Assembly: GCA_015680685.1 (NCBI GenBank) | Contig: MNCI01009155.1 | Location: forward strand, 1 to 64,000 | Reading direction: 5' to 3' | DNA from: Gnetum montanum | Taxonomy: Eukaryota; Streptophyta; Gnetopsida; Gnetales; Gnetaceae | Length of the DNA: 64,000 nucleotides | Translations under genes and position numbers: made by a program | The notes under the pieces: model-generated | Seen by the model: only the letters and a program-made list of their open reading frames with translations | What the model was told of the DNA's origin: nothing | The model's database searches: none | Shown here: piece after piece, positions 21,101-31,880 of the stretch | Layout of the letters: every line of letters starts with the position of its first letter | Numbering within the stretch: the first letter of the stretch is position 1

Positions 21101-22707
21101 AAGTGAGGAGACAGGAGCTTGAAACCATTATCAAGGAGGAGGAAGTCCCAATAGATTTAATAATTGAGGAGGAAGAGGTCGGCAAAGATCAGGTGGAAGT
21201 GACTGAAGAGCTAGCGAAAGACACCACAGAGACAGAACTGGTCAATGACCGGGATGGTGTTGATGAAATTTTTAATAGCTTCCTTAAGGGAAAATTGGAC
21301 CTTGGTGACCCTCCGAATTGGGAAGGGAATAGAGAACCCAGTATATTCTCTTTTGTCTTATTGCGTTTCCTTGTGAATCGTTGTTTTCATCATGTGGTGT
21401 TTTAATTTTATGTTTTTTATCACTTTTAGACGAAGATATTGAAACTAGGATGATTCCTATGATGTGGTTAGAAGTGCCTATGATGGTGGCTCCCCCTAAA
21501 ACAACCCCTGAGGCTAATCCATCTCGCACTCATGAACCATTTACTTGGACCGAGATGCTAAGAAAAATGGATTTCTTCACGAGTATCATCGACGAGGTGG
21601 TCAAACGCATTCAGCAAGACCACCCTGAAATAGGTACAGATGTCTCAAGAATTTTGCGGCCTTTGAGTTTCACACTCTTTTTGCCATCTAAGATCTAATG
21701 CCTGTTCCTTTCGTGTGTGTAGGAGCTAAGCTGAACTGGGATCCATCTGAGACCGTTTGTATTGAGAGCTTGCCTACACTACCGCCAGAAGTTGAACAGA
21801 TACTGACACAGGTCTATAATGAGGTGGCGGAATATCTTGTGCATAACGCCAAATCGCTTTGGACCTATAGGTGCTCCATTGAACAGCTATGGTTGCAGAT
21901 CCAGGTAAGGGAAAAAGAGGTTTTCGAGTTATCGGCTGAACGTGATGATCTCAAGGCTCATTATGAGTTCGCCTCTACCAAATTAACAGGTGATTGTTCT
22001 TGGGAAACTTCTAAAATCACTTGTACCAGATATTGGAACTTGCCAAATCGCCATGCATCACTGACTCAAAAACTAGCAGAGCGTAAGACCCAGATAGATT
22101 TACTGAACCTCAAGTGCCAGGATTGGAAGGCTTTCCTTCTAAGGTGCGGAAGTGGGGTCAAGATGAGAAGAACCACAAGCATCATTACAAGAAATCATTA
22201 AAAGAAGTATCTATAGAGAAGCATCAGCTTGAAATGTTCGTAGAGGGTCTGGGTTTGCATTCTACATTTGATACTTTTGCTAAGAATACCACTGTTGAGA
22301 TGGAATCATCCACGAGGGTGATTATGACTACTTCTGGGGAGGTCTCTATGGGTGAATTTCCCTTGAAACGTCCCACATGGTCGGAGGTTAACAAGGGGAA
22401 GGCCTTAGCGAACGTCGATCTAAGCCTTGATGGGACTGACTGGGCTAGTGTCTCAGAGGAAGAAATTCTCCATCGGTTGGAATTCGGTTTAGGGGGGTCT
22501 CCTATGGTAAGCATTTTGTTGTTATGAGTTTTGTTCATTGAATAATGTTTGGGAGTTTTTTTTTCTTTTCTTCTTGTGTTGATTGTTTCTTTTACTTTTT
22601 TATAGGGTCAAGGTGATGATGATGTTCAAGAAGGTGGCCGCAGCGAAGCGGGGACCCATGGTGCCGGCGGGTTTGAAGGAGACAAGCCTCCCATCCCTGA
22701 TGTTTAA
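18103..22707 (+). pseudogene. Nine-exon gene inside Y element: FCP1/NIF-like domain, transposon-protein-like domain, coiled coil; decayed
   Basis: Exons as I read them: 18103-18273, 18391-18530, 19059-19508, 19584-19855, 19947-20994, 21089-21340, 21430-21633, 21723-22506, 22606-22707. All introns are GT...AG, and junction phases (0,2,2,1,1,1,1,0) agree, giving about 1,140 codons. Start ATG is in context AACGATGG. Exon 1 is basic and repetitive. Exons 3-4 resemble an FCP1-homology (NIF, HAD-type) phosphatase: PFLLVVELVGVL in place of LLVLDLNGxL, FKVVIWSHLSKQVVQSMLE, and NGTLFLSTHAH where the Asp-Asp motif is expected, so catalytic Asp residues seem lost. Exon 5 resembles plant-transposon-protein domains (IKGVKIVFHLSAEFFSDLFG). 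Exons 6-8 are acidic and coiled-coil. Lesions: TAG at 19985, 20369 and 21097; frameshifts near 20812 and 22131. It is antisense to the host element. Confidence 0.8.
18584..18965. repeat. Nine-unit array of hairpin-forming repeats in intron 2
   Basis: Nine 40-42 bp units. The best unit contains CAGCGTGCAG GGT CTGCACGCTG, a perfect 10-bp inverted repeat around a 3-bp loop, followed by a GGCATAGATAGTTTTC spacer. It fills most of the 528-bp intron 2 of the inserted gene. Shorter AGCGTGA/AGCGTAA repeats precede it in exon 1 and intron 1 (18,150-18,385). Confidence 0.85.
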
Positions 22708-23099
22708 TTTTGACTTTGAAACTATCCTAGCTCATATTTTTACATGAATCATAAATTGAATGTTTTGCTTTGAGTTGTATTGAACTGATGAATGGAATCA
22801 GTTAACTATTGTACTTGTCTAATTGTATGTAACTACATATATATATATTTCTGCATATTTTTTGTTGTGAATTTTGAGTTTAAATGTAAACACGATGCGA
22901 CAATGTAAATTGTTTTGGTTTGTTTTGTTGTTTAAGTGTAATGCACAAAGTGGGAATGCAAGTAGGAATGTAATTATAAGCGAAGGATAATTGTGAAAAG
23001 GAAAATGTGAAGAAAAACTGTTATTGATAACACGACAATGCAAGCGTAAATTCGAACAATGAACTTGAATTTGCAAAGAAAAACAAAGTGTAAGCAAGT
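22708..23099. other. Region downstream of the inserted gene
   Basis: AT-rich sequence after the TAA stop at 22,705, plausibly the 3' untranslated region of the plus-strand gene. No clear AATAAA is seen (nearest CATAAATTG near 22,750). A (TA) run lies at 22,836-22,848. Confidence 0.4.
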
Positions 23100-23300
23100 G
23101 GTTTAGTTTAAGGCCATTTTGGGCCGCATGCACTAGTTTAAGGCCATTTTGGGCCATGTGTAAACAAGGGAAGTTTCAAGTAACACTAGTGTATTTCTTG
23201 GTAGACCGACCATTTCTGATCGTGGCTAGTTTTATGTCATTACAGACATGATAGTTTAACGTTGTTTCAGACTGGGGAGGTAGTTTAACGTCGTTTTGGA
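23100..23300. repeat. AGTTTA-type tandem array, right border of inserted gene
   Basis: Units TAGTTTAAGGCCATTTTGGGCC (two copies), then TAGTTTTATGTC...GACATG and TAGTTTAACGTCGTTT...GAC. Same orientation and core as the array at 17,750-17,905, so the inserted gene lies between direct repeats. Confidence 0.8.
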
Positions 23301-23312
23301 CATTAATGTTGT

Positions 23313-24293
23313 TTATTGGCTTAGTAATTTTTTAATTTTCTTCATTTTAACATTAGGAGTAGCGTTAACAGGTATGATCCTATATTTAGCGTCTCCTTCA
23401 CTGATCATGTTAAATGGTAATTCAGCCCAAGGGACGTCTGATGGAATAGTTCCCGCTTTAGTGCTTTCTGGCACTTCTGCATGTACTGTAGTTTCTATGT
23501 TTGTTGTAGTTTCTAAGTGAAGCTGTATATGTACAATTTTAGGCCCAAGTATCTCTGTGTTGGGTAAATTTTTCTTTGTGTCTAAGAGATTATTGCTTAC
23601 TAATTGCATGCATCTTTGTTGTTCATTTGTATCATCTTGTTTAGGCTCTTCGAACTTAACCTCCGAGCCTTGGTCTATGTCTGTATGTGATGAGATGGTA
23701 GGTGTAGTAGCCTCCCCGTGTATAATGATTTCACCACCTTCATAAGGCAGGTGAATCTCTTGGTGTATGGGGGAAGAGACTGCCTTTAGTTGGGCTAACC
23801 AGGGCCTTCCCAATATTAAATTGAACCCTGGCATTTCATCGATGACCACAAAGTCAGCAGATGTGGGAAATTGGTCCCCTGCTATAAAGTCCAAAGTCAT
23901 TATGCCTTTGACTACTATGCATGATCCACTGAACGATTTCAAACACATGGTGGTGGTTGGTCTAATTAGCTTCGTAAGCCCTAACTGTTCGACGATGGGA
24001 TAAGGTACTACATTTGTAGCGGCTCCATCATCTACATGCATTTTATGTATCTTGAATTGATTTATTCGTATCGTTATGAACATAGGTGCGGTTGTCACTT
24101 CTCCCATTTTCTCATTCACTTTGATGTTGTCATTGTGGAAACCTAATGGCTTAGGAGTTAATCCTTGAGGTGAATACATTACCGCATGAATTGAAGGTTC
24201 GTTTGGAGGTAAGTCTTCGCTTACTAGGATGGATGTATACATGCGCACTAGGGCTTCGCGATGGGTTTGAGAGGTTAACACTAGGTCGTACAA
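23313..24293 (-). pseudogene. Y aspartic protease region
   Basis: Open frame of 326 codons. A retropepsin-like active site reads MHVDDGAATNVVPYPIVEQL near residue 105. The usual D-(S/T)-G is D-G-A in the Tat style (VDDGSSVNILP in relatives), so the catalytic Asp is present. The flap/C-terminal motif FNLILGRPWL follows about 85 residues on. Downstream of the domain the frame continues about 120 residues without known motifs and stops at the AGTTTA border. Near-identical motif order occurs in both X elements. Confidence 0.78.
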
Positions 24294-24295
24294 GC

Positions 24296-25240
24296 TTAAT
24301 GAAGTATTTTTTGTTTAAGCGCCTGCGTGACCAATGTTAGAGCTGTTGCTAAATATTTACTGTTGGGTGTATGTTTGTTGATGGTCATTTGGTCCATCGG
24401 GCCCAACAGTTTTATCTCATGCGTAGTTGGTTTGTCATTTTTACCAGCAATCGTTGATTTAGACGTATCATGCTTTCTGGATGATTCACCCTCATAGCCT
24501 GTGTTTGGTTTATTGTTAGGTGATGTCATCGGTATTGCACTTAGCAGGGTAGGCTTGGGAGGTCCTAAGGCTAGTCGTTGAAGTTCCTTCTCCAAGTGTT
24601 CGTGTGTAAGCTTGTTTGCTAGGCGTTCTCGTGTGTGGCGTGGTGGTATAGTTGGTTTCGGAACCTTAGGTTGCTTTGGAACCTGTACAACGTATGGAGT
24701 AGGGTGGAGTTGTGGTTGGATGGTTGAATGCGATTGAGTGTCAGGTTGGCTAGGCATCTTGATGACATAGGGGATTGGTTTATTCTATGTCTGTGAAGTG
24801 GAGGATTGGTGGTCATCAGGACGTTCGGGTATCCTATTAACATATGGAGTTGGCCTAGCTGGAGGTTGTGCCTCCATAGTTGCGACCATCGGTGATACCC
24901 TGACTACATAGGGAGCGGGCTGAGTAGGAGGTGATTATGTGTTTGCGGTAGTAGTGGTGGGAGGTACACACACCACGTACGGTTTTTCTCGTGGTGGTAT
25001 GATAGAAGTTGCTATGGCATGGGGTATTTAGATGACATAAGGTTTTTGTGGAGAGTATGATGGTTAAGGCATAGGTATTTGTATAGTGGGAGGAATATGC
25101 ACTACAAATGGTTTCTTAGGCATTGGCTACTCATGATTGGAATGGACGGTGTTAATCCTAGGTGTTTCCGGTTCGTTATCGAAGTAGATGGTGTTAATTA
25201 CATATGGTGCTTCTTTAGTATTTAGAGGATCTTTATATAT
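24296..25240 (-). pseudogene. Proline-rich linker with repeated P-[YF]-V-x-x-[IV]-P motifs
   Basis: Between gag and protease, several frames on minus (joined by a few stops) repeat a short motif: TPYVVQVPKQP, IPYVIKMPSQP, TPYVNRIPERP, APYVVRVS, KPYVVCVPP, KPYVI-IP, KPFVVHIPP, APYVINTI. About eight units are spaced 20-30 residues apart. The X elements carry related units (QPFVIKVPQQ, TPFVVKVPQQ, PSFIIRVPQ). No known domain is recognised. Conservation across two families suggests a functional linear motif. Confidence 0.6.
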
Positions 25241-25249
25241 GTCCATGGC

Positions 25250-27500
25250 CTAGTTTTGTGGTTGGACCGGGTTGGCTTCATCAAAAGTTATTTGACCTCT
25301 GTCGATCATCTGATGGATATCTTGTTTTAGGGTGAAACAATAGTCAGTGCAATGCCCATTACGTTGATGATAATCACAAAAACGGTCCATTCTAAAGCCC
25401 TTTGGAACTGGGGGCTCATCTGGCGTTGCTAGGCTTGGGTTCTGAACTAATTGATAGAACTGATCATGTCTTTGGATCATGTTTCATCAGTCCAGCCTTC
25501 AAGAGTTGGTCGAATAGTTGCGATGGTTTCATGGGCAACGGCGTGTATTGAGAGGGGTCCTTCCTCTTGAAGTTTCTCGCACAACCCGGTGTAGGGTTTT
25601 GTGATGTGGATGATTCGAGTGTCATCATAGGAGCGAGTTTAGCATAATTAGCAGGGGTAGTAGGTGGTTTGCTTTGTTATCCCACATTCGCTTGTTATGT
25701 TTCTGCTACTGCCACTATAGTTGTTTTAGCCTTTTCTTTATCTTTCTTATTATGTTGGTTTCTAAAGGCTGAGTATGCAGGGTCGTGGCTGTTTTGGGCT
25801 GCTTCCTCTATGTTCTTGATCTATACAAATGCTTGACTAAGAGTGCATGCATTGAGATAATATAGTTTAGATTTGACAAAATCGTTGATAGTCCCTTTTA
25901 GGATGGTGAGGAGATACGTCTCTGGGATCGGCTCGTGGAGCTCATTGAGGGCAGCACTCCATCGTTGGATGAATTTTTGGACAGGTTCAAGAGGTGCTTG
26001 CTTGACCTGTATGAGGCTGTCAAGTGTTGCTTCAGGCTTCAAGTTATACTTGAACCTGGTAACGAATTGGTGTAACAAATCTTCTAGAGAAGATATTGAG
26101 TTTCGTGGCAAGGCCCGATACCAATCAAGTGCTCTCCCTGCGAGGGACATGGGGAACAATCGAAGAATGGCATGTGGCCATGCCTAAAGTAGCACGTATT
26201 CTAGTCTAAACGTTATGAGGTGAGTGTTAGGGTCTATCTCCCTATTGTATTTAGTCAGCATGGGTAAGGAAACACCCTTAGGTAGTGTTAGAACCGAAGA
26301 GCTAATAGGGTCATCATGATAGAAGTCCACTACTTTAAGCTCTCCGTCGGTGGCTGTTTTGAGGCGTTTGACCTCGTCAGTTAGCTCCTGCATTAGCTTT
26401 TTGGCATCAACCCAGTCTTGGAAACTAGGTGAGATAGTACGTTGAGGATGTTGTACAGTATACAGGTTAGATTGTTGGATAGTGGATTGGAAGGAAGAAA
26501 GTCATGTGGTTGGAGGCTGCGCTTGAGGAATATTTGTGGCGGGTGGTACTAGGGGCGACACATTGTAGGTAAGGGGTTGCTGTTGTTGTTGTGGTTGTAC
26601 TTGAGGGATGTTAGTGGGTAAAATTGTGTGAGGTGATATGTTATAGTGAGAGGGTTGATGCGGTTGAGCACCAATCGCTGCCCATTGCCCGGTCACACTT
26701 TGTATGGGAACACCCTGAACTTGTTGATTTACAGTTGTAAAGGATGCTCCTTGGGTTTGGATCCACGATATATAGTGAGAAGATGTAGAAGCTGGTATCA
26801 CATGCAGCATCCCAATCACTTGGGGCGGGAAGGTTACTCCTACATTATTTTGAGGAGGTTGTATTTGTAAGAACGGGGATACTGTTGCAATAGGGGGAAT
26901 AGCAAGGGGAAGTGTGTTAAGTTGCGCATCGGTTACAGGAGGAGTAGGGATAAGCGTGGATGGTTCTTGTTGAGGTATCTGTGCTTGGGTGATTTTAAAT
27001 GGTTGGAGGGATGTAGCTTCCCCTGTGGGTAGATGAAACAACAGGTTTGCATAGGTTTGTGGGCTAAGGATATGGTACAAATCTTCATGCTCGGACTGAG
27101 CTGCAAAGTCATCCTACTCTTCCAATTGAGGATTTTCCATGGACTGGTCCAGAGACTGACTCCTTTGTAGAAGGAGTTATGAGATGAGCTTAGAGTAGTG
27201 CTCTGGAAGAGGGATAATATCATACGAGAAAGGGATGAACTCATGTCCTCCCCTATGGAAGAGTTTGTATTGTCTTTTAATCTCCATTTTAGTTTGATCC
27301 ACGGCTAGGCTGGCTTGTATTTTTACGCATATGAAATTGTATTGCTCTTAAGTTATAATGTTAAATGATGGGTTCTTCCCTTGCAATTTGAGAGACTGTC
27401 AAGGCCCTACCGTGGGTTGTACTACGGGTTGTTGAACGGCCATGGGGCCTACGATATCTGTGATGGGCTTGGTTGAAGCGTTGGGGTTCATGGTGTTCAT
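25250..27500 (-). pseudogene. Y gag
   Basis: Gag forms the virus-like particle and binds element RNA. On minus, an ATG near 27,500 begins MNTMNPNAST. A long Pro/Gln-rich segment follows (27,080-26,502), then a charged stretch KRLKTATDGELKVVDFYHDD (26,393-26,184). The capsid domain is at 26,159-25,821, with FPMSLAGRALDWYRALP and FKYNLKPEATLDSL, typical of Retrotrans_gag. A zinc-knuckle-like CDYHQRNGHCTDYC (C-x2-H-x4-H-x4-C) lies near 25,390-25,350. About five stops or frame changes separate the blocks (for example near 27,380, 26,500, 26,180, 25,820 and 25,500). The block order is the same in both X elements, though they are more decayed. Confidence 0.78.
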
Positions 27501-27599
27501 GATGAATGATTGTGAATATAGCACAGTGGAAGGGATATGAAACTGGTATACTTATCAGAGCATACACCTGAGTTTGTAGCGTACAGCCTATAGACTGGA

Positions 27600-28020
27600 T
27601 CTCAGTGTATAGGCTCCAACGACCAACGTATAGAGACAGCGTACAGGTATACGTTAAAATGTGTAGACAGAGCAGTGTACAGATATACTGAGCAGCGTAG
27701 ATAGAGTCTACAGCATCCAACGTACAGGTATACTGAGCAGCATAGACAGAGTCTACAACGTACAGCGTATAGGTATACTGAGTAGCGTAGACAAAGTCTA
27801 CAGCGTACAACGTACATGTTTACAGTGTAGACAAAATCTACAGCGTACGGTGTACATGTATATTGAGCAGCGTATAGATAGAGTCTACAATGTACAACAT
27901 ACAGGTATACAATGTAGATAGAATCTACAGCGTACGATGTACAGGTATACTAAGCAGCATAGACAGAGTCTACAGCATACGACATAGACTGAGCAGTGTG
28001 TAGATGCTGGGAATTCTATA
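27600..28020. repeat. Leader minisatellite of Y element
   Basis: About eight degenerate units near 45 bp, with core GGTATACTGAGCAGCGTAGA then AGAGTCTACAGCGTACAACGTACA. The array lies between PBS and gag, so it would be in the 5' leader of the genomic RNA. Its CAGCGTA cores resemble those of the LTR repeats. Confidence 0.75.
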
Positions 28021-28125
28021 GAACAGGGTGCAAATCTGGGAATTTCAGAGCTAGATTTGGTGTCGATGCGATGTGAATCTAGGAAGACCAGGGTATGAGA
28101 TCAAAGTAAGTTTAAGCAGATTCAT

Positions 28126-28143
28126 TCCCTTCTTCTAGTGCCA
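28126..28143 (-). other. Primer-binding site of Y element
   Basis: Five bases after the 5' LTR end, minus strand reads TGGCACTAGAAGAAGGG. TGG is the complement of a tRNA CCA end. The X element has TGGCACTAGAAGGAT at the same place (45,970-45,984). I cannot name the tRNA. Confidence 0.65.
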
Positions 28144-28148
28144 TTTTC

Positions 28149-29708
28149 TATACTGTCCAAAATTGTCGGTCCTCGACTGGAATGAAATAGAAACTAGGAG
28201 ATCCCTGGACAAGCATAGAAGACCCTACCTTCACTTGAGGATGAGCTAGAGTTAACGAAGGCAGAGTACCTTGAATGGTCTGCACACAGATTAGATAGGG
28301 ATTTCCCCAAACATACACCGTTATACTGTATGCTGGGTTATACATAAACGGTGTAACTAATATCAAACAGAGCGTAAACGTACAGGAACGTAAACAATGA
28401 GCATACAATAATGAACGAAAAACTGTAACAAATCTTAACAAAAGAAATGTGACAATATTATTGCAAAATGAAAAGTTACAATGCACCAGTCTAACGCAGT
28501 TATGAATCTGACACAAGGCGGACGAAGAGCCCCGATGGATGTAGAGGGATGATGGTGTGCTGGTTTGAACTGTAGGCACAGCGTGAAGGCTGTATGCTCA
28601 ACGTGCAGGGTTGAGGTCCAGCGTACAGGATTTTGCTTTGGTTTCTCAGTGTCTCTGGTTCTTTTTTTTGTCTCTGGTTTGCTCCAAAATTGCCAACCCC
28701 GATCTAGTGAAAAATTGGGGTTTTCATACAAGTTTAGATGTTAGACTCGGGTCTGAGAGGGGATGATTGGCTATGGAGTGTTGGACTCTCGGGTCAGGTG
28801 ACATGTGGTGCATTGATCGAGTGCGAAAGAATGAAATTTTACAAGTGTATGGCATGCAACACGCTAGCGTATACCACTGTACGCCAGCGTATACTACTGT
28901 ACGCCAGCGTATACTACTGTACGCCAGCGTATACATGCTGGGTGTGTGAACTCGGCGTACAGACTTGATCAAAACAAAAGAAGTCATTCGGCCTTCGGAT
29001 TCGAATTCGGATGTCATGAAAATGCTGTCTGTGGATGTTTAGCATGGTTGGCCTTGATCTAACATGATTCTGTAGAGCTTTGATTGGTATACGTTGTGCT
29101 ACAGACTTGGCATACACATTGTACATGTTGGGCGTACATGCTAGGCGTATATGCTAGGCGTATATGCTAGGCGTGGAGGATGTACATGCTTAACGTATGA
29201 ACTCCAAAGTGCATGATGTTGAGCCAAAATTCAAATTTCTGGAGCCCATGATGACACCTAATAATTCCTCTATTCCTGTGAGTTAATGCTTTGTACAAAA
29301 TCTTGCTCTAAAGTGCAGTTTCCATGCCATCTTTGGGATTACGTGCTGGGCGTACACATCAGTCATACATGCTGAGCGTATATGTGAGGTGTGTACATTG
29401 GGCATGTATGTTAGGCATATACGTTGGTTGTATACGCTGGGCGTATACGCTAGGAATGTATGCTAGGTGTATACGCTGGGCGTATATGCTGCATACTGCA
29501 TACTTAGTGAGAACTAAGTATCTTGAGCTCCGAAGTTGCCATGTTTGATACCAGATGTCTCCGTGGTCATCTGCGAGTTCCAGGGAACTGTTTCTCATTG
29601 AGTACGACTCTACTTGGGGCCCTTAAGCTTTAGTCATGCTGGGGAGCATCATGACTTAGCTCGATTCTTGTTGGAGAAGTACTAAGCTTAGAATTTTATG
29701 GTGTTTCA
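28149..29708 (-). repeat. Y element 5' LTR
   Basis: 1560 bp, matching 11,118-12,666 end to end. The inner terminal TG has become TA on plus (TATACTG). Short GTACGCCAGCGTATACTACT repeats lie at 28,858-28,935 (three to four copies) and GCGTATACGC-type repeats at 29,100-29,170 and 29,340-29,490. Confidence 0.9.
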
Positions 29709-29713
29709 GGTTT
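29709..29713. repeat. Target site duplication GGTTT (right) of Y element
   Basis: Partner of 11,113-11,117. X-element sequence resumes right after. Confidence 0.85.
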
Positions 29714-30369
29714 GACTTACTACTGAATGCTAGTTGCAAGTTGGCCATCGACTAGATGGGATTTGTTTTGATGTGACCGCATCACATATGTAGGATAGGT
29801 GCTTCCTCCTAGGGATGAGTTGTGTTACATCTACTTGGGCTTTGATCAGCTAACAAAGGCTTGCCATGGGACAAGTTGCATTACATCAACCATGGGTTCT
29901 GTGATTGACATGAAGAGAATGCCATGTGCATTATAATGCGTATGCATCAAAGGGATGTATAATCATGAGTATGTGGGGGATGAGAGGCTATTGGAATGAA
30001 GGAGTGGATGTGCATAGACTGTAATGGGATGAGGAGGGATGTGCACTCTTGAGTGACTTAACTAGTCTAATCATGCACATTGAAGGAGTGTGATGACTTG
30101 CTACTATGATGAGATGCATCTTTAGATGACCACCTCTAAGGCTTCATCCTGCAAACACAACTTCAAGAAGATAAGAAAACCACACAACATGATATGCAAG
30201 TGCAAATGCCAGATGTGAAAATGCTACAAGTGTTGAATGCAAAGGTGTTGCAAATGTATCAAATGTTTTGCTAGTTGTAAGTGCTTAGGAAGCTAATGAA
30301 AGTGCTAGGGTGATGATGTTGCAAGTGCCCCAAGGGTTTCATTAATGGTAGGTGCTTCAATAGATCAGC

Positions 30370-30870
30370 AACATGCTAGTTTAAAGTCCTGGCAAACTAT
30401 GAACCTAGTTTAAGGTCATGGCAGACCATAATATGCTAGTTTATAGTCCTAGTAGACTGTTGGGTGCTAGTTTAATGTTGTAGCAGACAGTGGATGTTGT
30501 GCTAGTTTAATGTCATGACCCAAGGATGATTTGTGTATGCTAGTTTAACATCATAGCTGAAGGACATTTTGTGCTAGTTTATAGTCATAGCAGACTACTA
30601 TGCTAGTTTATAGTCATAGTGGACTGTCTATGCTAGTTTTTTACATCATGGCAGATGAGTGCTTACCTTGCTTATGTGAGGTGCGATACTGCATGCGTAG
30701 TCATGCTATGTGCCTACAATATCATGCAAAAAATCAACTAGAAAAAAAAACATCAAGTGGCATATATCATAAATAGAGTTAAAATATATGAATGAAAGGA
30801 AAGAAATGCAAAAAGTGAAATTTTTAGGCCATTCTGGGCCATGGGCTAGTTTAAGGTCTTTTCGGGCCAT
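30370..30870. repeat. AGTTTA-type tandem array in X copy 2
   Basis: About ten degenerate units GCTAGTTTA(T/A)AGTC.TAGC.GACT of about 28 bp, then two TAGTTTAAGG/GGGCC units near 30,815-30,870. The array lies between the protease region and the 3' end of the element. The same array in X copy 3 is at 41,530-42,010. Confidence 0.8.
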
Positions 30871-31049
30871 GTGTTTTTGTAGTTTTATGTTTTTTTATTT
30901 TTATGTATTTTTGATGTTTTTAAAATGTAATGTGTAAGCTAAGTGGATGGATGCATAAATAAAGTAGAAATGCGTAAAAAAGTAAAGTAGTGTGTAAACT
31001 AGGCAAGCAGGTGAAATGTAAATGCATGAACAAATGCAACACAAGAAAA

Positions 31050-31880
31050 AACCCAAAAAGCATGGCTTGTGGAGGCAAGGGGTAAGCAAGCACTTAGCAT
31101 GTTTTTGACCAAGGGAAAGTCTTGGTCACATAGTTGCTTTCTAACTAGGTATGGATTAGGGGGCGCACAAGGCTTAGGATCCTCTAGAAGACTATTGGCT
31201 TCAACTGCTTGTTTGGGTGTATTAGCCTTAGGTGTTGCATTGGTTGTCATAGGTGCATCACCAAGAAACTCCACCTCTAACACTTGCACCATGTCTATGT
31301 TGTGGATTGCCAAAGAGGAGGCATTATCACTATGGATGATAACTTGACCACCTTCATATGGAAGGTGGAATTGTTGGTGGATGGGAGAGGAGACAACTTG
31401 TAGTTAGGCTAGCCAAGGCCTGCCTAGGATCAGGTTGAGGCTTGGCATCTCCTCTATGATAGTGAAATCTATGCTAGTGGGGAATTTATTTCCTTCTATG
31501 AAGGCTAATTTGATTGTACCCTTGATGGTGACACATGATCTGTTGAAGGATTTTAGACACATGGTTTTGGTTGGCCTGATTTCATCTATTAGGCCTGGCT
31601 TGTTAATGATAGATTATAAGACTACGTTTGTTGTTGCACCATCATTGACATGCACTCTGCAAATGGTGCATTTCCTAACATGTATGCTAATGGACAATGG
31701 AGCTATAGTGAACTCCCCTTATTTGGGGTTAACCTTGACTGCATTGTTGTGGAATGCTAAGGATGTTGAACCTGATTCTTCTGGTGTAAGGGGTAACATC
31801 GTTACATGGATGGCATTCTCATCTATAGGAATGTCCTCTATAATAGGAATGAAGGCCAACATCTAGGCCAACACTTGGCA
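31050..31880 (-). pseudogene. X copy 2 aspartic protease region
   Basis: On minus, with stops: MHVNDGATTNVVL (active-site region, 31,660-31,620), CLKSFNRSCV, FPTSIDFTIIEEMPSLNLILGRPWLA, then SSPIHQQFHLPYEGG. The order and wording parallel the Y protease, at perhaps 60 percent identity by eye. It ends in a C-terminal tail (31,313-30,999) that leads into the AGTTTA array. No RT follows. Confidence 0.7.

Larger units (their letters stand above)
11118..29708 (-). mobile_element. Y element: 18.6-kb Tat-lineage Ty3/gypsy retrotransposon carrying an antisense gene
   Basis: Order along minus: 5' LTR (29,708-28,149), PBS, leader minisatellite, gag, proline-rich linker, protease, an inserted plus-strand gene flanked by tandem repeats, RT, RNase H, second archaeal-like RNase H, integrase, tandem repeats, PPT, 3' LTR (12,666-11,118). 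The GGTTT duplication on both sides shows a single insertion event into an X element. Two RNase H domains with the second just before integrase mark the Tat lineage (Tat/Ogre/Retand). The LTRs differ at roughly one base in ten by eye, mostly transitions, and the coding parts carry stops, so the copy is old and not autonomous. Confidence 0.88.

Noticed and set aside
21901-21910. GT at CAG/GTAAGG (about 21,905) as an extra splice donor in exon 8
   Set aside because: Reading through stays open and continues the coiled coil, and no matching acceptor keeps the frame better.
27600-28020. Frames with repeated Tyr/Cys/Val residues as a repeat protein
   Set aside because: The periodic peptide is a by-product of the leader minisatellite; all three frames and both strands are similarly open.
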